A DNA stretch of 64,000 nucleotides. Origin: Manduca sexta (Eukaryota > Arthropoda > Insecta > Lepidoptera > Sphingidae). This document shows positions 21,401-28,210 of the stretch, piece after piece (position 1 is the stretch's first letter; the number at the start of each line of letters is the position of its first letter). The translations under genes and the position numbers were made by a program. The notes below the pieces were generated by a model. It ran no database searches, was not told where the DNA came from, and worked only from the letters and a program-made list of their open reading frames with translations. Location of the stretch: the NCBI RefSeq assembly GCF_014839805.1, contig NC_051129.1, positions 11,598,920 through 11,662,919 on the forward strand, in the 5' to 3' direction.

Positions 21401-22573
21401 CGAGTTTATTGGTGAACTTGCCGTTTTTCTACACCCCTTGAACCGGACCACATGTCGGAACACGCCGGCCTATTTACATGCAAATTGCTCAAGCGAGACA
21501 AAATTTCTGTCGCCGTCGCTTCAAATAACTTTCGAATACATAATTCATTCGGAATGGACGTCCGAGATCTTTTTTATTAGTTCCCTGTTCGGATATTTCT
21601 TTTCAAACAGTCTCGAATGTTGAATTGTAAATCCGTCGCGCAATCTCACTCAATTTAGATGTAATTATGGTACAGCGACATCTATGACATTAAAGTGTAA
21701 TTGTTTCCGGGGCTTTCATAACAGATGGCGCTGCACGCTGCGTCGCTGATTTTAATTTTCTTTTGGAATGTAAAACAGTTTGTGATGAATTAATTTGGAG
21801 CATTTAGGTCTTTTATGCACATTATGGCAACGCGCACGACTCGGCAGGAAAATTACGTCTTTACATTTCTAGTGCGAATAAATTTACATGCGAAATAGGG
21901 ACTCGTAATCTATTTTGAAGCTGTTTTAAAGGAGATAATTTAGCCAGTCTAGTATAATTTGTAAAATATTATTTCATACTTCATGGTAATTTGTGATTTT
22001 AAATAAAAATTTAAATAAAAAATATATATATAAAAAAAACTGCGATAAAATCCGTTAAATAGTTTTTATTTCAATGTCTAACATTCGCGTAAACATAAGA
22101 AATCATTATTAAATGAAAATTTTTAATAAAATAATTATTAATAAAAATGTAAATTTTTTAACTTGTAATAAAGCATTATTTTGCCATAACTAATAAGTCC
22201 CGTATGGTCTAGTGGCTAGGATACCTGGCTTTCACCCAGGAGGCTCGGGTTCGATTCCCGGTACGGGAAACTCTTTTTGCGTTTTCTCTTACCTTGCTAT
22301 CATGATGATCCGATGAGCGTATACTTTTTCTTCACAAGTGCCAAGGATGAAAACGATATCTGCCGAATCTTGATCTTCAGAAAGTCGCTGTAAGTCCCGT
22401 AGCAGGCCAGGCAGGCCGGCCCGCTCAACCGAGGCGGCGCAGCACGTTCCAGGCACCCGACTCGCCATAGGCGCTGACAACTTCTTTTTTATCGGAAAAA
22501 TTTTGACACTCGTCTAATACAGTTTGGTTGATATTCAACAAAGGCTGTTTTTGCAAATCACTGTTAACCTTAA
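362..22573 (-). CDS. BTB/POZ-BACK domain protein, seven exons seen, partial at both ends
   Basis: This is a split gene read right to left; the seven exons are listed separately. The joined product is about 365 residues: a lead region, a BTB/POZ domain (exons at 22293, 6092 and 5745), a BACK domain (5745, 1544 and 1128), then a tail entering a further domain outside the window. BTB domains mediate dimerisation and often recruit Cullin-3 ligases; the role of this protein is inferred from domain type only. Landmarks are [77 protein letters not shown] and [11 protein letters not shown]. All exon joins agree in phase (2, 0, 1, 0, 1, 2 at the successive ends) once five one-base homopolymer length errors are allowed. 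No other stops interrupt it and the splice sites are good, so I favour sequence errors over a pseudogene. The start codon is not found; the first exon seen begins at a splice acceptor. I do not recognise a definite orthologue. Confidence 0.85.
845..966 (-). CDS. BTB-BACK gene, sixth exon seen
   Basis: The acceptor is tttatgtgcag and the donor is CCTCG|GTACAG. The exon completes the Asp codon split from the previous exon, then gives [20 protein letters not shown], and [21 protein letters not shown]. Two single G bases are missing, at plus positions near 917 (ATG-AG for ATGGAG) and 906 (CTG-AG for CTGGAG). With both restored the length becomes 124 nt and the phases on both sides agree. Confidence 0.8.
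1128..1285 (-). CDS. BTB-BACK gene, fifth exon seen (BACK domain)
   Basis: The acceptor is atattacag and the donor is TTATTG|GTATGT. The exon encodes LCLEE, then [37 protein letters not shown] and [15 protein letters not shown] and EVWRC are in different frames; one extra G in the GG at 1269-1270 (or two missing bases) explains it. A later start at 1275 would avoid the shift but would lose the LCLEE helix start that BACK domains carry before the VW pair. Confidence 0.8.
1544..1677 (-). CDS. BTB-BACK gene, fourth exon seen (BACK domain)
   Basis: The acceptor is attccag and the donor is GACTTT|GTTAGT. The exon encodes [40 protein letters not shown] and ISSDF, typical BACK helices. At 134 nt it has phase 2 in and 0 out, matching both neighbours. 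The frame is intact. The intron on its 5' side (1678-5744) holds the SmE gene, a tRNA gene, two SINEs and a Helitron-like element. Confidence 0.9.
1803..2016 (+). repeat. SINE family 1, 5'-truncated copy with target duplication
   Basis: This is a body fragment of a tRNA-derived SINE running from the TTCTTTGTGAATTATCG block to the tail TACAGGGCTGATGATG. It is bounded by a 16-bp direct repeat, atattgtagacaatat, at 1787-1802 and 2017-2032, so insertion was by target-primed copying. The tail CTGATGATG matches RTE-type LINE tails in this window. Confidence 0.85.
2074..2380 (-). repeat. SINE family 1, full-length tRNA-derived copy
   Basis: On the minus strand the 5' end carries an RNA polymerase III A-box-like TAGCCTAGTTGG and a B box GGTTCAAATCC, then the family body and a tail. 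A 13-bp target duplication, ttatcttaacata, sits at 2061-2073 and 2381-2393. It is the best full-length reference for this family in the window. Confidence 0.9.
2396..3235 (+). mobile_element. Helitron-like non-autonomous element
   Basis: It begins TTCTATACTTATAATAAATC, has a TCTG run with a GACGGATTTTAACGAAACTT block, and ends with a GC-rich stem region (GCGGGCGAAGCTGCGAGCGG) and CTAGT. A CTAG-type 3' end behind a short GC hairpin, with no target duplication seen, suggests a Helitron relic, but no helicase is encoded. A LINE 3' end is the alternative. Confidence 0.5.
3236..4600. other. AT-rich intron sequence, nothing recognised
   Basis: This is the rest of the BTB gene's 4-kb intron before SmE. 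I see no exon, tRNA or repeat that I can name. Confidence 0.4.
4603..4608 (-). terminator. poly(A) signal of SmE
   Basis: AATAAA on the minus strand, 36 bp after the SmE stop codon. It gives the nested gene its own 3' end inside the host intron. Confidence 0.7.
4645..4932 (-). CDS. SmE: small nuclear ribonucleoprotein E (SmE)
   Basis: One of the seven Sm proteins that form the ring on U1, U2, U4 and U5 snRNAs. The ring assembles in the cytoplasm with SMN and acts in the nuclear spliceosome. The 95-residue frame has the family's usual length (animal SmE is about 92 residues). The N-terminal helix is [18 protein letters not shown]. Sm1 covers about residues 28-59 with [20 protein letters not shown] and [10 protein letters not shown]. 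Sm2 is about 74-87 with [12 protein letters not shown]; the KGDN loop (79-82) is the RNA-binding turn. It is uninterrupted by introns, starts MAYKGPPKV and has a nearby AATAAA. It lies in an intron of the BTB-BACK gene in the same orientation. The intact frame suggests a working gene. Lack of introns could mean a retrocopy, but I see no poly(A) tail or flanking duplication. Confidence 0.95.
   Translation of the reverse strand: MAYKGPPKVQKVMVQPINLIFRYLQNRSRVQIWLYENVNLRIEGHIVGFDEYMNIVLDEAEEVHMKTKNRKQIGRIMMKGDNITLIQNVNPNASV
5621..5692 (-). tRNA. tRNA-Gly (anticodon TCC)
   Basis: A 72-nt cloverleaf with acceptor GCGATGG/CCATCGC, anticodon loop CTTCCAA (TCC, reads GGA), T arm CCGGGTTCGATTCCCGG and discriminator A, followed by a TTTTT stop on the minus strand. 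There is no intron. It differs from the copy at 31729 only at a single pair in the acceptor stem. It lies 52 bp past the splice donor at 5745 of the BTB gene. Confidence 0.95.
5745..5907 (-). CDS. BTB-BACK gene, third exon seen (end of BTB, start of BACK)
   Basis: The acceptor is ttttgattag and the donor is CCAG|GTAAAATA. The exon is 163 nt and open throughout: [40 protein letters not shown], then [14 protein letters not shown] plus the first base of a Gly codon. The pattern of an acidic helix, an AACEDH helix end and a CTLL helix is the classic last BTB helix and BACK entry. The frame is intact. Only a 184-bp intron separates it from the previous exon. Confidence 0.9.
6092..6250 (-). CDS. 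BTB-BACK gene, second exon seen (middle of BTB domain)
   Basis: The acceptor is tttatacag and the donor is AAAG|GTAAAATC. The exon completes the Arg codon split from the previous exon, then encodes [18 protein letters not shown], a Thr/Pro-rich insertion, [11 protein letters not shown] and finally FIQYVYTGK. The two halves lie in different frames. The exon is 159 nt where the phases need 160, so one base is missing between ETF and DFF, in the T runs at about 6116-6130. Intron 6251-22292 precedes it. Confidence 0.85.
6251..8478. other. long intron of BTB gene, nothing recognised
   Basis: AT-rich sequence with low-complexity A/T runs around 7080-7230. I find no exon, tRNA or named repeat. Confidence 0.4.
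8479..8577 (-). repeat. SINE family 3, head fragment
   Basis: Minus-strand reading starts GACTGCCTCGGTGACGCAGT (A-box region) and contains the B box GGGTTCGAATCCCG. Only the tRNA-like head remains. Confidence 0.75.
9615..9740 (+). repeat. SINE family 3, short copy
   Basis: GACTGCCTCGGTGGCGCAGT, then B box GGTTCGATCCC, then directly the tail block CCTTCGGGAATAAA. The body between head and tail, present at 61855, is missing. The head could pass for a tRNA, but the acceptor ends do not pair. Confidence 0.8.
10095..10200 (+). repeat. SINE family 3, body fragment
   Basis: It matches the body of the copy at 61855 in order: TTTGTG, CCCCTATCACGTCATG, ACACA and GCGAAAAG. Both head and tail are missing. 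Confidence 0.6.
10294..10325. repeat. GC-rich 32-bp palindrome
   Basis: CCAAGGGTCAGAGGGC is followed directly by its reverse complement with one mismatch (15 of 16 pairs). It stands out in an AT-rich intron and lies just upstream of a TATA box. Confidence 0.85.
10353..10360 (+). promoter_or_regulatory. possible TATA box
   Basis: TATAAAAG lies 28 bp after the GC-rich palindrome. No gene follows that I can name, so it is only a sequence match. Confidence 0.25.
11331..11406. repeat. hairpin with 17-bp arms
   Basis: Arms at 11331-11347 and 11390-11406 pair with one mismatch (AGTACCTCGTGGTGGGT type) around a 42-base loop. It may be a relic of a small inverted-repeat element. Confidence 0.7.
11860..12066 (+). 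mobile_element. RTE-type LINE, C-terminal and 3' end fragment
   Basis: The plus strand encodes [20 protein letters not shown] then [11 protein letters not shown]. In another frame it continues with [15 protein letters not shown] and a stop, the characteristic C-terminus of RTE-type LINE reverse transcriptases in insects. A one-base shift near 11978 joins them. It ends in an ATGATG-like tail. The copy is 5'-truncated and dead. Confidence 0.8.
12590..12972 (-). repeat. SINE family 3 head joined to a different body
   Basis: Reading on the minus strand, the head is GACTGCCTCAGTGGCG with B box GGGTTCGAATCC. The body then contains CGGCGGTTTGATAC-like and GGACTATAAGAGTGAAGG blocks and ends near GCCGTGGCAGAAAC with ACC repeats. 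This body differs from that of the copy at 61855. Confidence 0.75.
13690..13885 (+). repeat. dispersed repeat family 4
   Basis: Blocks ACATTGTAACCAGT, GGTGTTTTTACTGTTTATG, CGTATCGCTTAGTATCAGGC and GCTCGTCTCGTCATTC, then an A-rich end GCAATAAAAAA. The same blocks recur at 42420 (minus), 55120, 59610 and 60950. It is likely the 3' end of a LINE or a SINE derived from one. Confidence 0.7.
15670..16035. mobile_element. 366-bp fold-back element with TTAA ends (piggyBac-like MITE)
   Basis: Two arms of about 180 bp are near-perfect inverted copies around a loop of under 10 bases near 15850. Each outer end is TTAA followed inward by GGTGGTAGCTCAAGGTCC. A TTAA duplication is the mark of piggyBac-type integration, so this is probably a MITE moved by such a transposase. 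It has no coding capacity. A decayed one-arm relative lies at 25990-26078. Confidence 0.85.
16165..16398 (+). repeat. SINE family 1 body fragment
   Basis: Runs from GTGTGTATTCTTTGTG through CATCGTGAGGAAACCTGCAC to ATACAGGGCTGATATTATTA. The tRNA-like head is missing. Confidence 0.8.
16399..19210. other. intron sequence without recognised genes
   Basis: Contains GC-richer patches (16470-16600, 17660-17765, 18120-18510) with short open frames on both strands. Frames overlap on opposite strands and none shows a recognisable domain, so I do not call genes. Confidence 0.35.
19212..19259. repeat. short hairpin with 21-bp arms
   Basis: ACCCGCTAGAATGCTTATATA and its inverted copy (one mismatch) flank a loop of 6 bases. 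Confidence 0.85.
19460..19605 (-). repeat. dispersed repeat family 2, diverged copy
   Basis: Minus-strand blocks GGGGTCCAATAGAA, a CGAGATCATCTCTCGTCAGG region and ACAATTATGCCGGCCTCTTG match the better copies at 42860 and 58010. Confidence 0.6.
20371..20529 (+). pseudogene. coiled-coil coding fragment, origin unknown
   Basis: The plus frame reads [40 protein letters not shown] and RNKLQGQRW before a stop. Heptad spacing of Leu/Ile, many charged residues and no Gly or Pro until the end suggest a real coiled coil. An in-frame TAA sits immediately upstream behind an ATG, so it is either an exon using the AG before AAACAG, or a broken copy. It could also be a retroelement Gag relic. I do not recognise the family. 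Confidence 0.3.
20997..21038. repeat. perfect 42-bp palindrome
   Basis: Two 21-base halves, TAAACCTTGTATAACGTGC plus TT on the left, pair without any mismatch or loop. The centre is CTTAAG. Confidence 0.95.
21320..21640. other. possible conserved non-coding block with POU octamer
   Basis: GC-richer than its surroundings with no convincing frame. It contains ATGCAAAT at 21479-21486, the octamer bound by POU-domain factors. Regulatory meaning is a guess from composition and this motif. Confidence 0.2.
22036..22112 (+). repeat. dispersed repeat family 5, tail fragment
   Basis: Shares CGATAAAATCCG, TTTTTATTTCAATGTCTAAC and ATTCGCGTAAACATAA with copies at 32765, 43670 and 57400. Confidence 0.7.
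22198..22269 (+). tRNA. tRNA-Glu (anticodon TTC)
   Basis: 72 nt. Acceptor TCCCGTA/TACGGGA, anticodon loop CTTTCAC (TTC), A box TGGTCTAGTGG, B box GGTTCGATTCC, discriminator A, followed by TTTTT. No intron. It lies 23 bp from the BTB gene's splice donor at 22293, on the opposite strand. Confidence 0.95.
22293..22573 (-). CDS. BTB-BACK gene, first exon seen (start of BTB domain)
   Basis: The exon follows a pyrimidine-rich acceptor (tttttccttatag) and ends at the donor AAG|GTAAGAG. It encodes an acidic lead, then [20 protein letters not shown] and the first BTB strands SADIVFILG and [10 protein letters not shown]. The reading frame switches between the last G of RRLG and ERAG: one extra T (AA on the plus strand, 22427-22428) separates them. 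Without it the exon length fits the phase of the next exon. An in-frame ATG at 22468 lies after the switch, but homology-like sequence continues upstream in the other frame, so I do not treat it as the start. Confidence 0.75.
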
Positions 22574-22986
22574 CTATAAGGAAAAACACAATAACAAAAA
22601 TGTCGATGCGAAATTCCACAAAACCACTAACTATAAAATCACTGATTCACTGCAATTAGGTATTCACTCAAGCTATTAATAGTTTATGTTAATTATTCTG
22701 CAAATAAAGCTCGCGTTTAACTTAGCTTGTCAACATAACCTCAATCGCATAGCTTTGGTTAACTTCAAATAACTTTAACTTAGTACGAAATCGCTTTCCA
22801 ACAATCTCAGTGGCTCGCAAAGCTGCTACTTGCAATAAAACACCGTGTCGCATTGTGTACCTGGTCCAAGAAGGTAGAGCGGGCACAAAAACTGGTTTCG
22901 ACCAGGTAGACGCTTCTAATTTTTCTATCTTTGTCTTATATTATCAGTATAGATTCCAACATGTAATTTCGAGACGTTGTGCAAGA

Positions 22987-23006
22987 GCCTCCGTGGCGCA
23001 ATCGGC

Positions 23007-23043
<37 letters not shown>

Positions 23044-23060
23044 GAGCCCACCCGGGGGCG
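22987..23060 (+). tRNA. tRNA-Asn (anticodon GTT)
   Basis: 74 nt. Acceptor GCCTCCG/CGGGGGC with one T-G wobble, anticodon stem TTCGG/CCGAA around CTGTTAA (GTT), A box TGGCGCAATCGG, B box GGTTCGAGCCC, discriminator G, followed by TTTTT. No intron. Confidence 0.95.
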
Positions 23061-24588
23061 CTTATTTTTGTGTTTTTCGTTTTATAAAATAATACGATCG
23101 ATAACTTTCCACACTTAAGTTTTTTTTTATTTTAAAATATTATTATATTTTATTTTAACATAAACAAGAAAATGTAATTAAATTATGACATAGTTCGTAC
23201 TAGCAGTCAATGATAGAGAAAAATTATCGCTCGGGCACATTTATTACTTGTATGTAGTATAAAAAAAATTGTATTAGCTCCAAGATTTAAATTCTAATGT
23301 TTCCATTCCACTGCTCTACTCGAAAAGAACGAAAACACAACACCTGCTTTGTCGCAGAACTCAAACCGTTTTCAATATACAAAAATACAACACGAATACT
23401 GTTCAAGTCTATCAAAACATGGCGTATAAGTCGATACAATACATGTCGAGAGTGATGTCGGAAATGTCGGCTCGACACAGCATCGCTGGGGGCACGCGGT
23501 CGACAGCTCGACTGCAGTTTGAAGTCTCTATTGGAACACTTCACTATAAATTTATGTTGACTTACTACGAATTCATGTACAGTCAGCCACAAATTAGCTA
23601 AACAAAATCAAATTTCCAAATCGCCTTTAAACTTCAATGTCAACAATAGTTATTTCTTCACTCAAATGAACTTCTAAGGGCTTGTTTCATTTTAGATATA
23701 TAAAACGAGTATTTCGAGGTTTACCTATTGTATTTTTTTTTTGTATTAATGAGAGAAACTTATATTCATAATTATAATTATTACCTAGAAACATGTTTAT
23801 CCGGTCTCTTTTTGATTTATAACAATTATACTTATTTACCTTTTTGCAGGACAAAAATTACATCCTTTATTTTATAATTTCTAAATCTTTGATAGTTTAC
23901 CAGTAAATCAAATAACAAAAACGTAGTCCATAAAATGACAGAATTAGTTAATATCATTAAATAAAAACATATGCGTCATTTTTCAACCAATTTGTATGCT
24001 AATTAATAAATTATTGCTTTTGCATTAAAAACGAAGCTATCTCATCAGTATAAGTTATCCTCAGTTTCCCAAGGCGTTTGTTGCGCCTGAGAATAAGGTA
24101 CTAGCATAAAATTCCCACCTCGTATACCCTAATTATGAACATAGCGTACAATTTTCCAACACACGCCATCAAAGGTAATTTCAGACTCGTTCCTTAGATA
24201 AGTGCAGCAGCTTGTCTGTCCGTCTGACAGTTCGGAAATTGCCGCGTCAGCATTGCGACCGGCGCCCGAGCCCTGTATGAAGTGTGTTCGCATGTTTACG
24301 TACGCGTGTACTATATATATGTAGTTTGCTGATTTATTAACACTGTACCACGCCCTTGTGGTATATCATGAGTATGCTAAGACCCATAATATAGAGACGA
24401 GCTTGCACCAGTTTGTTGCACATAATACCATGATTTGTGCAAAGAAAAAAATCTTAATGATTCTATGATCTGAATTCTGAAGACTGGCCAACACAGTGGA
24501 TCTTACACCACCAATCTTCGCTATCGAGACGGATACAAAGATATTGGATATCAAAAGTAAAATGCTTTTGTTTTTTCAGGTAGATGAC
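23061..24588. other. no gene recognised
   Basis: AT-rich with a more balanced patch at 23290-23600 that has open frames on both strands and no domain. It could hold an upstream exon of the BTB gene, which still lacks its start, but I cannot place one. Confidence 0.3.
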
Positions 24589-24639
24589 GCCACCGCAGTG
24601 CGAGCAGCCGGGATCCGTCAAAACGCGGACCAAGGTGAT
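24589..24639 (+). CDS. possible start-codon exon, unknown product
   Basis: A pyrimidine-rich acceptor (ttgttttttcag) is followed four bases later by ATG and the frame MTPPQCEQPGSVKTRTK, ending at AAG|GTGATT. Third codon positions are mostly G or C in an AT-rich setting, which favours real coding. Read without splicing, the frame runs to about 48 residues. No domain is recognised. A minus-strand frame across the same bases is also open, so this is weak. Confidence 0.3.
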
Positions 24640-25020
24640 TATTGTAAACGTTGCATCGTCCATTAGTTACTCCTTGTGTATTTGTTTTTCGTTAACGACC
24701 ACACTCGGTTATTCCCGCCATTATCGTTAATCTAAAGCCCAAGAACCAGCCATTACGCGGATTTTATAGCGCGGAGGAATTTTTAAAATATTTATAATAA
24801 TTTTCTTGTAATGGTCGAACAGAAAATAAGTGTGTTTGTTTGTCTGTGGATATTTCAGAGTTTCGGCTCCTTTGGTGTTTTTCCGTGTTTTTACATAAAT
24901 CATTAGCTGTCTATTGTTAAAAAAATAAGCTATTGGTATTGTGAGTGAGTGTGGTAACGGCAGAAGTTTACAAATAAAATGCCAAATATACTTAGTACAA
25001 TTAAAATCACAAATTAACGT

Positions 25021-25174
25021 TTTTATGTCTGTTGCTCTAATTTAAGTTTGTGAGATATGTACTTGTGTACTTATTTACTGTACTATTTATGTTTGTTTTT
25101 ATCTGTCTGTTGCTTTTAGTTTAAGTTTGTAACAAATGTACTTTTGTACCTATTTACTGTACTATTTATGTTTG
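25021..25174 (+). repeat. tandem duplication, two copies of about 75-79 bp
   Basis: Copies at 25021-25095 and 25096-25174 share CTGTTGCT, TTTAAGTTTGT, ATGTACTT and a 24-base run from ATTTACTG to ATGTTTG. They differ by several substitutions and a few inserted bases. Confidence 0.85.
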
Positions 25175-25989
25175 TAGAAACGCCTAACGCTCACCTTCTA
25201 GCAAATGACTGACGCACTAATTGATCATTGTTAGTTCTATTAAAAGCTACCAATGACTCCAACTACGTGTATAAAGTGTGTGGTAATTATCTTTCGTCTC
25301 CAACGTACCGAACGCGGGTATGAGGAAGCCAAAGTCGAATCCATACAGGCATATCGTAAATCCAACACGCCAAAACATTACCCGAAAAAACTGGAATAAG
25401 GGTAGGAAAATGAGCGATATAGAACATTTAATTTGTAACATAAATAAATAAATACGCCCGCCGTAATACTAACCACGGCAATCTAAATATCAAATAAAAT
25501 AATCATGGCTAATGTGGTCTCAAGTTGTATCATAATTTTAGTTTGGTTTATTTGTTCAGATGTAAATGGTGTATCTAGTGTGCTGGTAATGTTCTCACCG
25601 AAGGATGTATGGCCGCTCTGTCTGGTTTATATGAACGTCGCCATACATTAGTCCCAACAGTAAATAATGATAAAATAATGGGCGCGATAAGTATACAATA
25701 ATTCTGTCAGCACGGGTGCCTGTCTACACTGCGTACTAAGCGTGTCAAGGTTAGTGTAATTTGTTAGATAAATATTATTGGGGTCGAAACATCTGCCATT
25801 TTTAATTCCCAAATGAATAGGCGAAGGAATCAATGTCTGTGCAGCCATATAAAGTATAGTGTCAACGGGTAGTAAATAATATTTATTTTGCTCTCTGTTC
25901 TAAATTCAAACTATAAAGTTTAAACCATTTTAAACGCTAGTGTTAAGTCATTCCTGTTTAATACAATCACAACTTTAACTACTTTTGAA

Positions 25990-26078
25990 AACAATTGGGT
26001 AATAAACAAGTATTGGCACCGTAAAAATTTAATTCAGTTTTGTGATTTGTTCTGCAGTTAAGATTAAATGTAAAAAAT
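25990..26078 (+). repeat. decayed arm of the TTAA fold-back element
   Basis: Matches the left arm of the element at 15670 through AAACAAGTATTGGCA, AATTTAA-TTC and GCAGTTAA blocks. Only one arm is visible. Confidence 0.55.
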
Positions 26079-27239
26079 TTGTATTCGTTTTATTTCGCGT
26101 AGAGTCAGTGGTTTAAGTACGTAGATGTAAAGCAGGACAAGCAATATTTTTTCTATTGTAGTTAGCTCTTATTAGTAATATTTACCAGCGCGTTACATAT
26201 ATAATCATCATTATATAACATTATTTTATAATTTTAATACAAAGATACTTACATAAAAAACATAATCGTTCGCACTAGATATTATAAATCATGGAACATG
26301 TTTATACAAAATGTCTGCTAATGTTAAATACTAGTACATAATATCAACATTCGAGCGCGATAAAAATCCAAAACTGTTTACACTACAGTTGTTAGTTTAC
26401 ACAAATTATCTTCGGTACGTGGAAATTAAAAAATATATCCCTTATCTGTGAATACGGTAACATATCAATCACTGTCGGACGTTGTCGATAAAGAAATAAA
26501 CATTTTATATTGATAATATATTCAATAACTGGATTATTTCCTTTTTGGTCGACATAACTTCGTGTTTGCTAACACGTGTACATATCTATACGTTATAACT
26601 TGAGTAAATAAAAAAATAGTCTATGGATTAACAAGGTCTTTCATCGAAATTCAAAATGGCCGCGCATTGATTTGAAAATGTCAACATTATTGTTTGCTGA
26701 TCTCGTGTGATTCGACGGATATTTTAGATTTTGTAACATATTTATTTTCCGCTCCTCCCTTTTTAATAGATTGCCTTTATGAATTAATATTTTTTACAGA
26801 TCGGTATGATTGGTTTAACATTTTCGAAATTATTTTTCTAACAATTGGTACTCTCCATAATACTTGATGCGTTCTCTTTGGCCAAGTTTTGGATCGATTG
26901 ATCTTATATTTTCATCATGTTATTTCTTTTAACATTAATGATATTGTAGTTTCATACGCGATCAACGTTAATGTATGTTTAGTAAATCTGTATGTGTTTT
27001 GATTTTATTTTTATAGATGGGGTTTTATATTGATTGTACACTAATTCGAGCGGGTGCTAAATAGGGTTTTTTGTATAATATCCGTTTTGAACAGATTAGC
27101 ATAGTTGTGTTTACTGGCGAGTGGTGAGGGATAATCGCCTCATGAACTTATACTTTATCTGTACACCTTTTATTATTTTCGCAGAGAAAGTGATCTACCA
27201 GTCACAAAGCCTTCATGGGTGGCAATCGATTATTTTATG

Positions 27240-28210
27240 ATGCACTTTAACCGGATATGCGGATGACGGCCTCTTACTAATAGAATCTAATAGTAGATCG
27301 GGGCTTGAAAGTTTGGCGGATACGTGTTTACAATTAATATCTGAATGGGGTGAAAGAAATCGCCTTACATTCGCACACACACACACAAAATGTTCCAACT
27401 GCTTTTAAAAAGTATATTAAAATCACCGCCGCGAATAAAATTTAATAATATTGTTGTAAAAAGGAAAGAATCGGTTTGTTATTTATGTTTGATTTTAGAA
27501 CGAAATTTTTCCTTTCTAGAGCATATAAAAAACGTCGGGGACAAATCAAAACGTAACTTTTACGCCTTGACAAGGATATCGACCTCAACGTGGGGACTGT
27601 CTTTCACTACGCTCAAAATCATTTATGGAGCGAATTAAAACTTGGCTAGAAATAGATTACTGTGTATCGAAATTCCTTACCGACCATGGTAATTTTAAGG
27701 GTAAACTGTTCTCATTTAGGCTGGTTGATTCTCCTGCGTGCCCATGCTCTACACCTGGTTACGAGGTTGAACAATCTGCTCATCACGTTCTTTGGGAGTG
27801 TGGTCTCTGGCATGAAGAGCGCAACATCATGTTAAACAGTATGCAAATAACATCTGGGGTTGTATAGGTACTACATGGACCTTGTTGAAACTAGACGGAA
27901 TTTCCGTGCTTTCCGGCGTTTTTGCCATGCCTATTGGAATCAAATCTAACAGCTCATGTGATAGGACCCTTTCATTTAATTTTATCCGTGGTGCTTTATA
28001 ACTAGCTTATCTAGATAAAATGCGTGCCACTGCTGATCCTGGCTTACAGGAATTGTAGTGGTGGGTGTGAGGGCGGGTTGTAGAAAAAAAAAATCGGCTA
28101 TTTTGGCTAAGGGGTACGCTGGCCTTGCTACCCGGCGTTAAGCCGCCCGGAGAGATGACTCACGTCGGGTGTCCGCCGGTTTGAGCCACTCTCACTACTT
28201 ATGCTCAATG
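27240..28210 (+). mobile_element. R1-type LINE remnant with YADD motif
   Basis: At 27253 the plus strand encodes GYADDGLLLIESNSRSGLES; YADD at 27256-27267 is the reverse-transcriptase active site. It continues ISEWGERNRLTFA, then shifts frame at about 27400 to SPPRIKFNNIVVKRKESV and KSKRNFYALTRISTSTWGLS. After IYG, several hundred residues are missing, and 27625-27867 encodes the C-terminal end with FLTDHGNFKGKLFSFRLVDS and a Cys/His cluster (CPC, HH, WEC) typical of R1-type elements. A GC-rich 3' UTR follows. It is inactive, with a frameshift, stops and an internal deletion. Confidence 0.85.

Noticed and set aside
22425..22619. Separate short minus-strand frame beginning with a hydrophobic stretch
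   Set aside because: Its only start is GTG. Its second half is the front of the first BTB exon in the frame before the extra T, and the hydrophobic part is the pyrimidine tract of the acceptor.
27625..27867. 80-codon frame as a host zinc protein
   Set aside because: The Cys/His pattern and flanks are the C-terminus of an R1-type LINE that also supplies the YADD part upstream.
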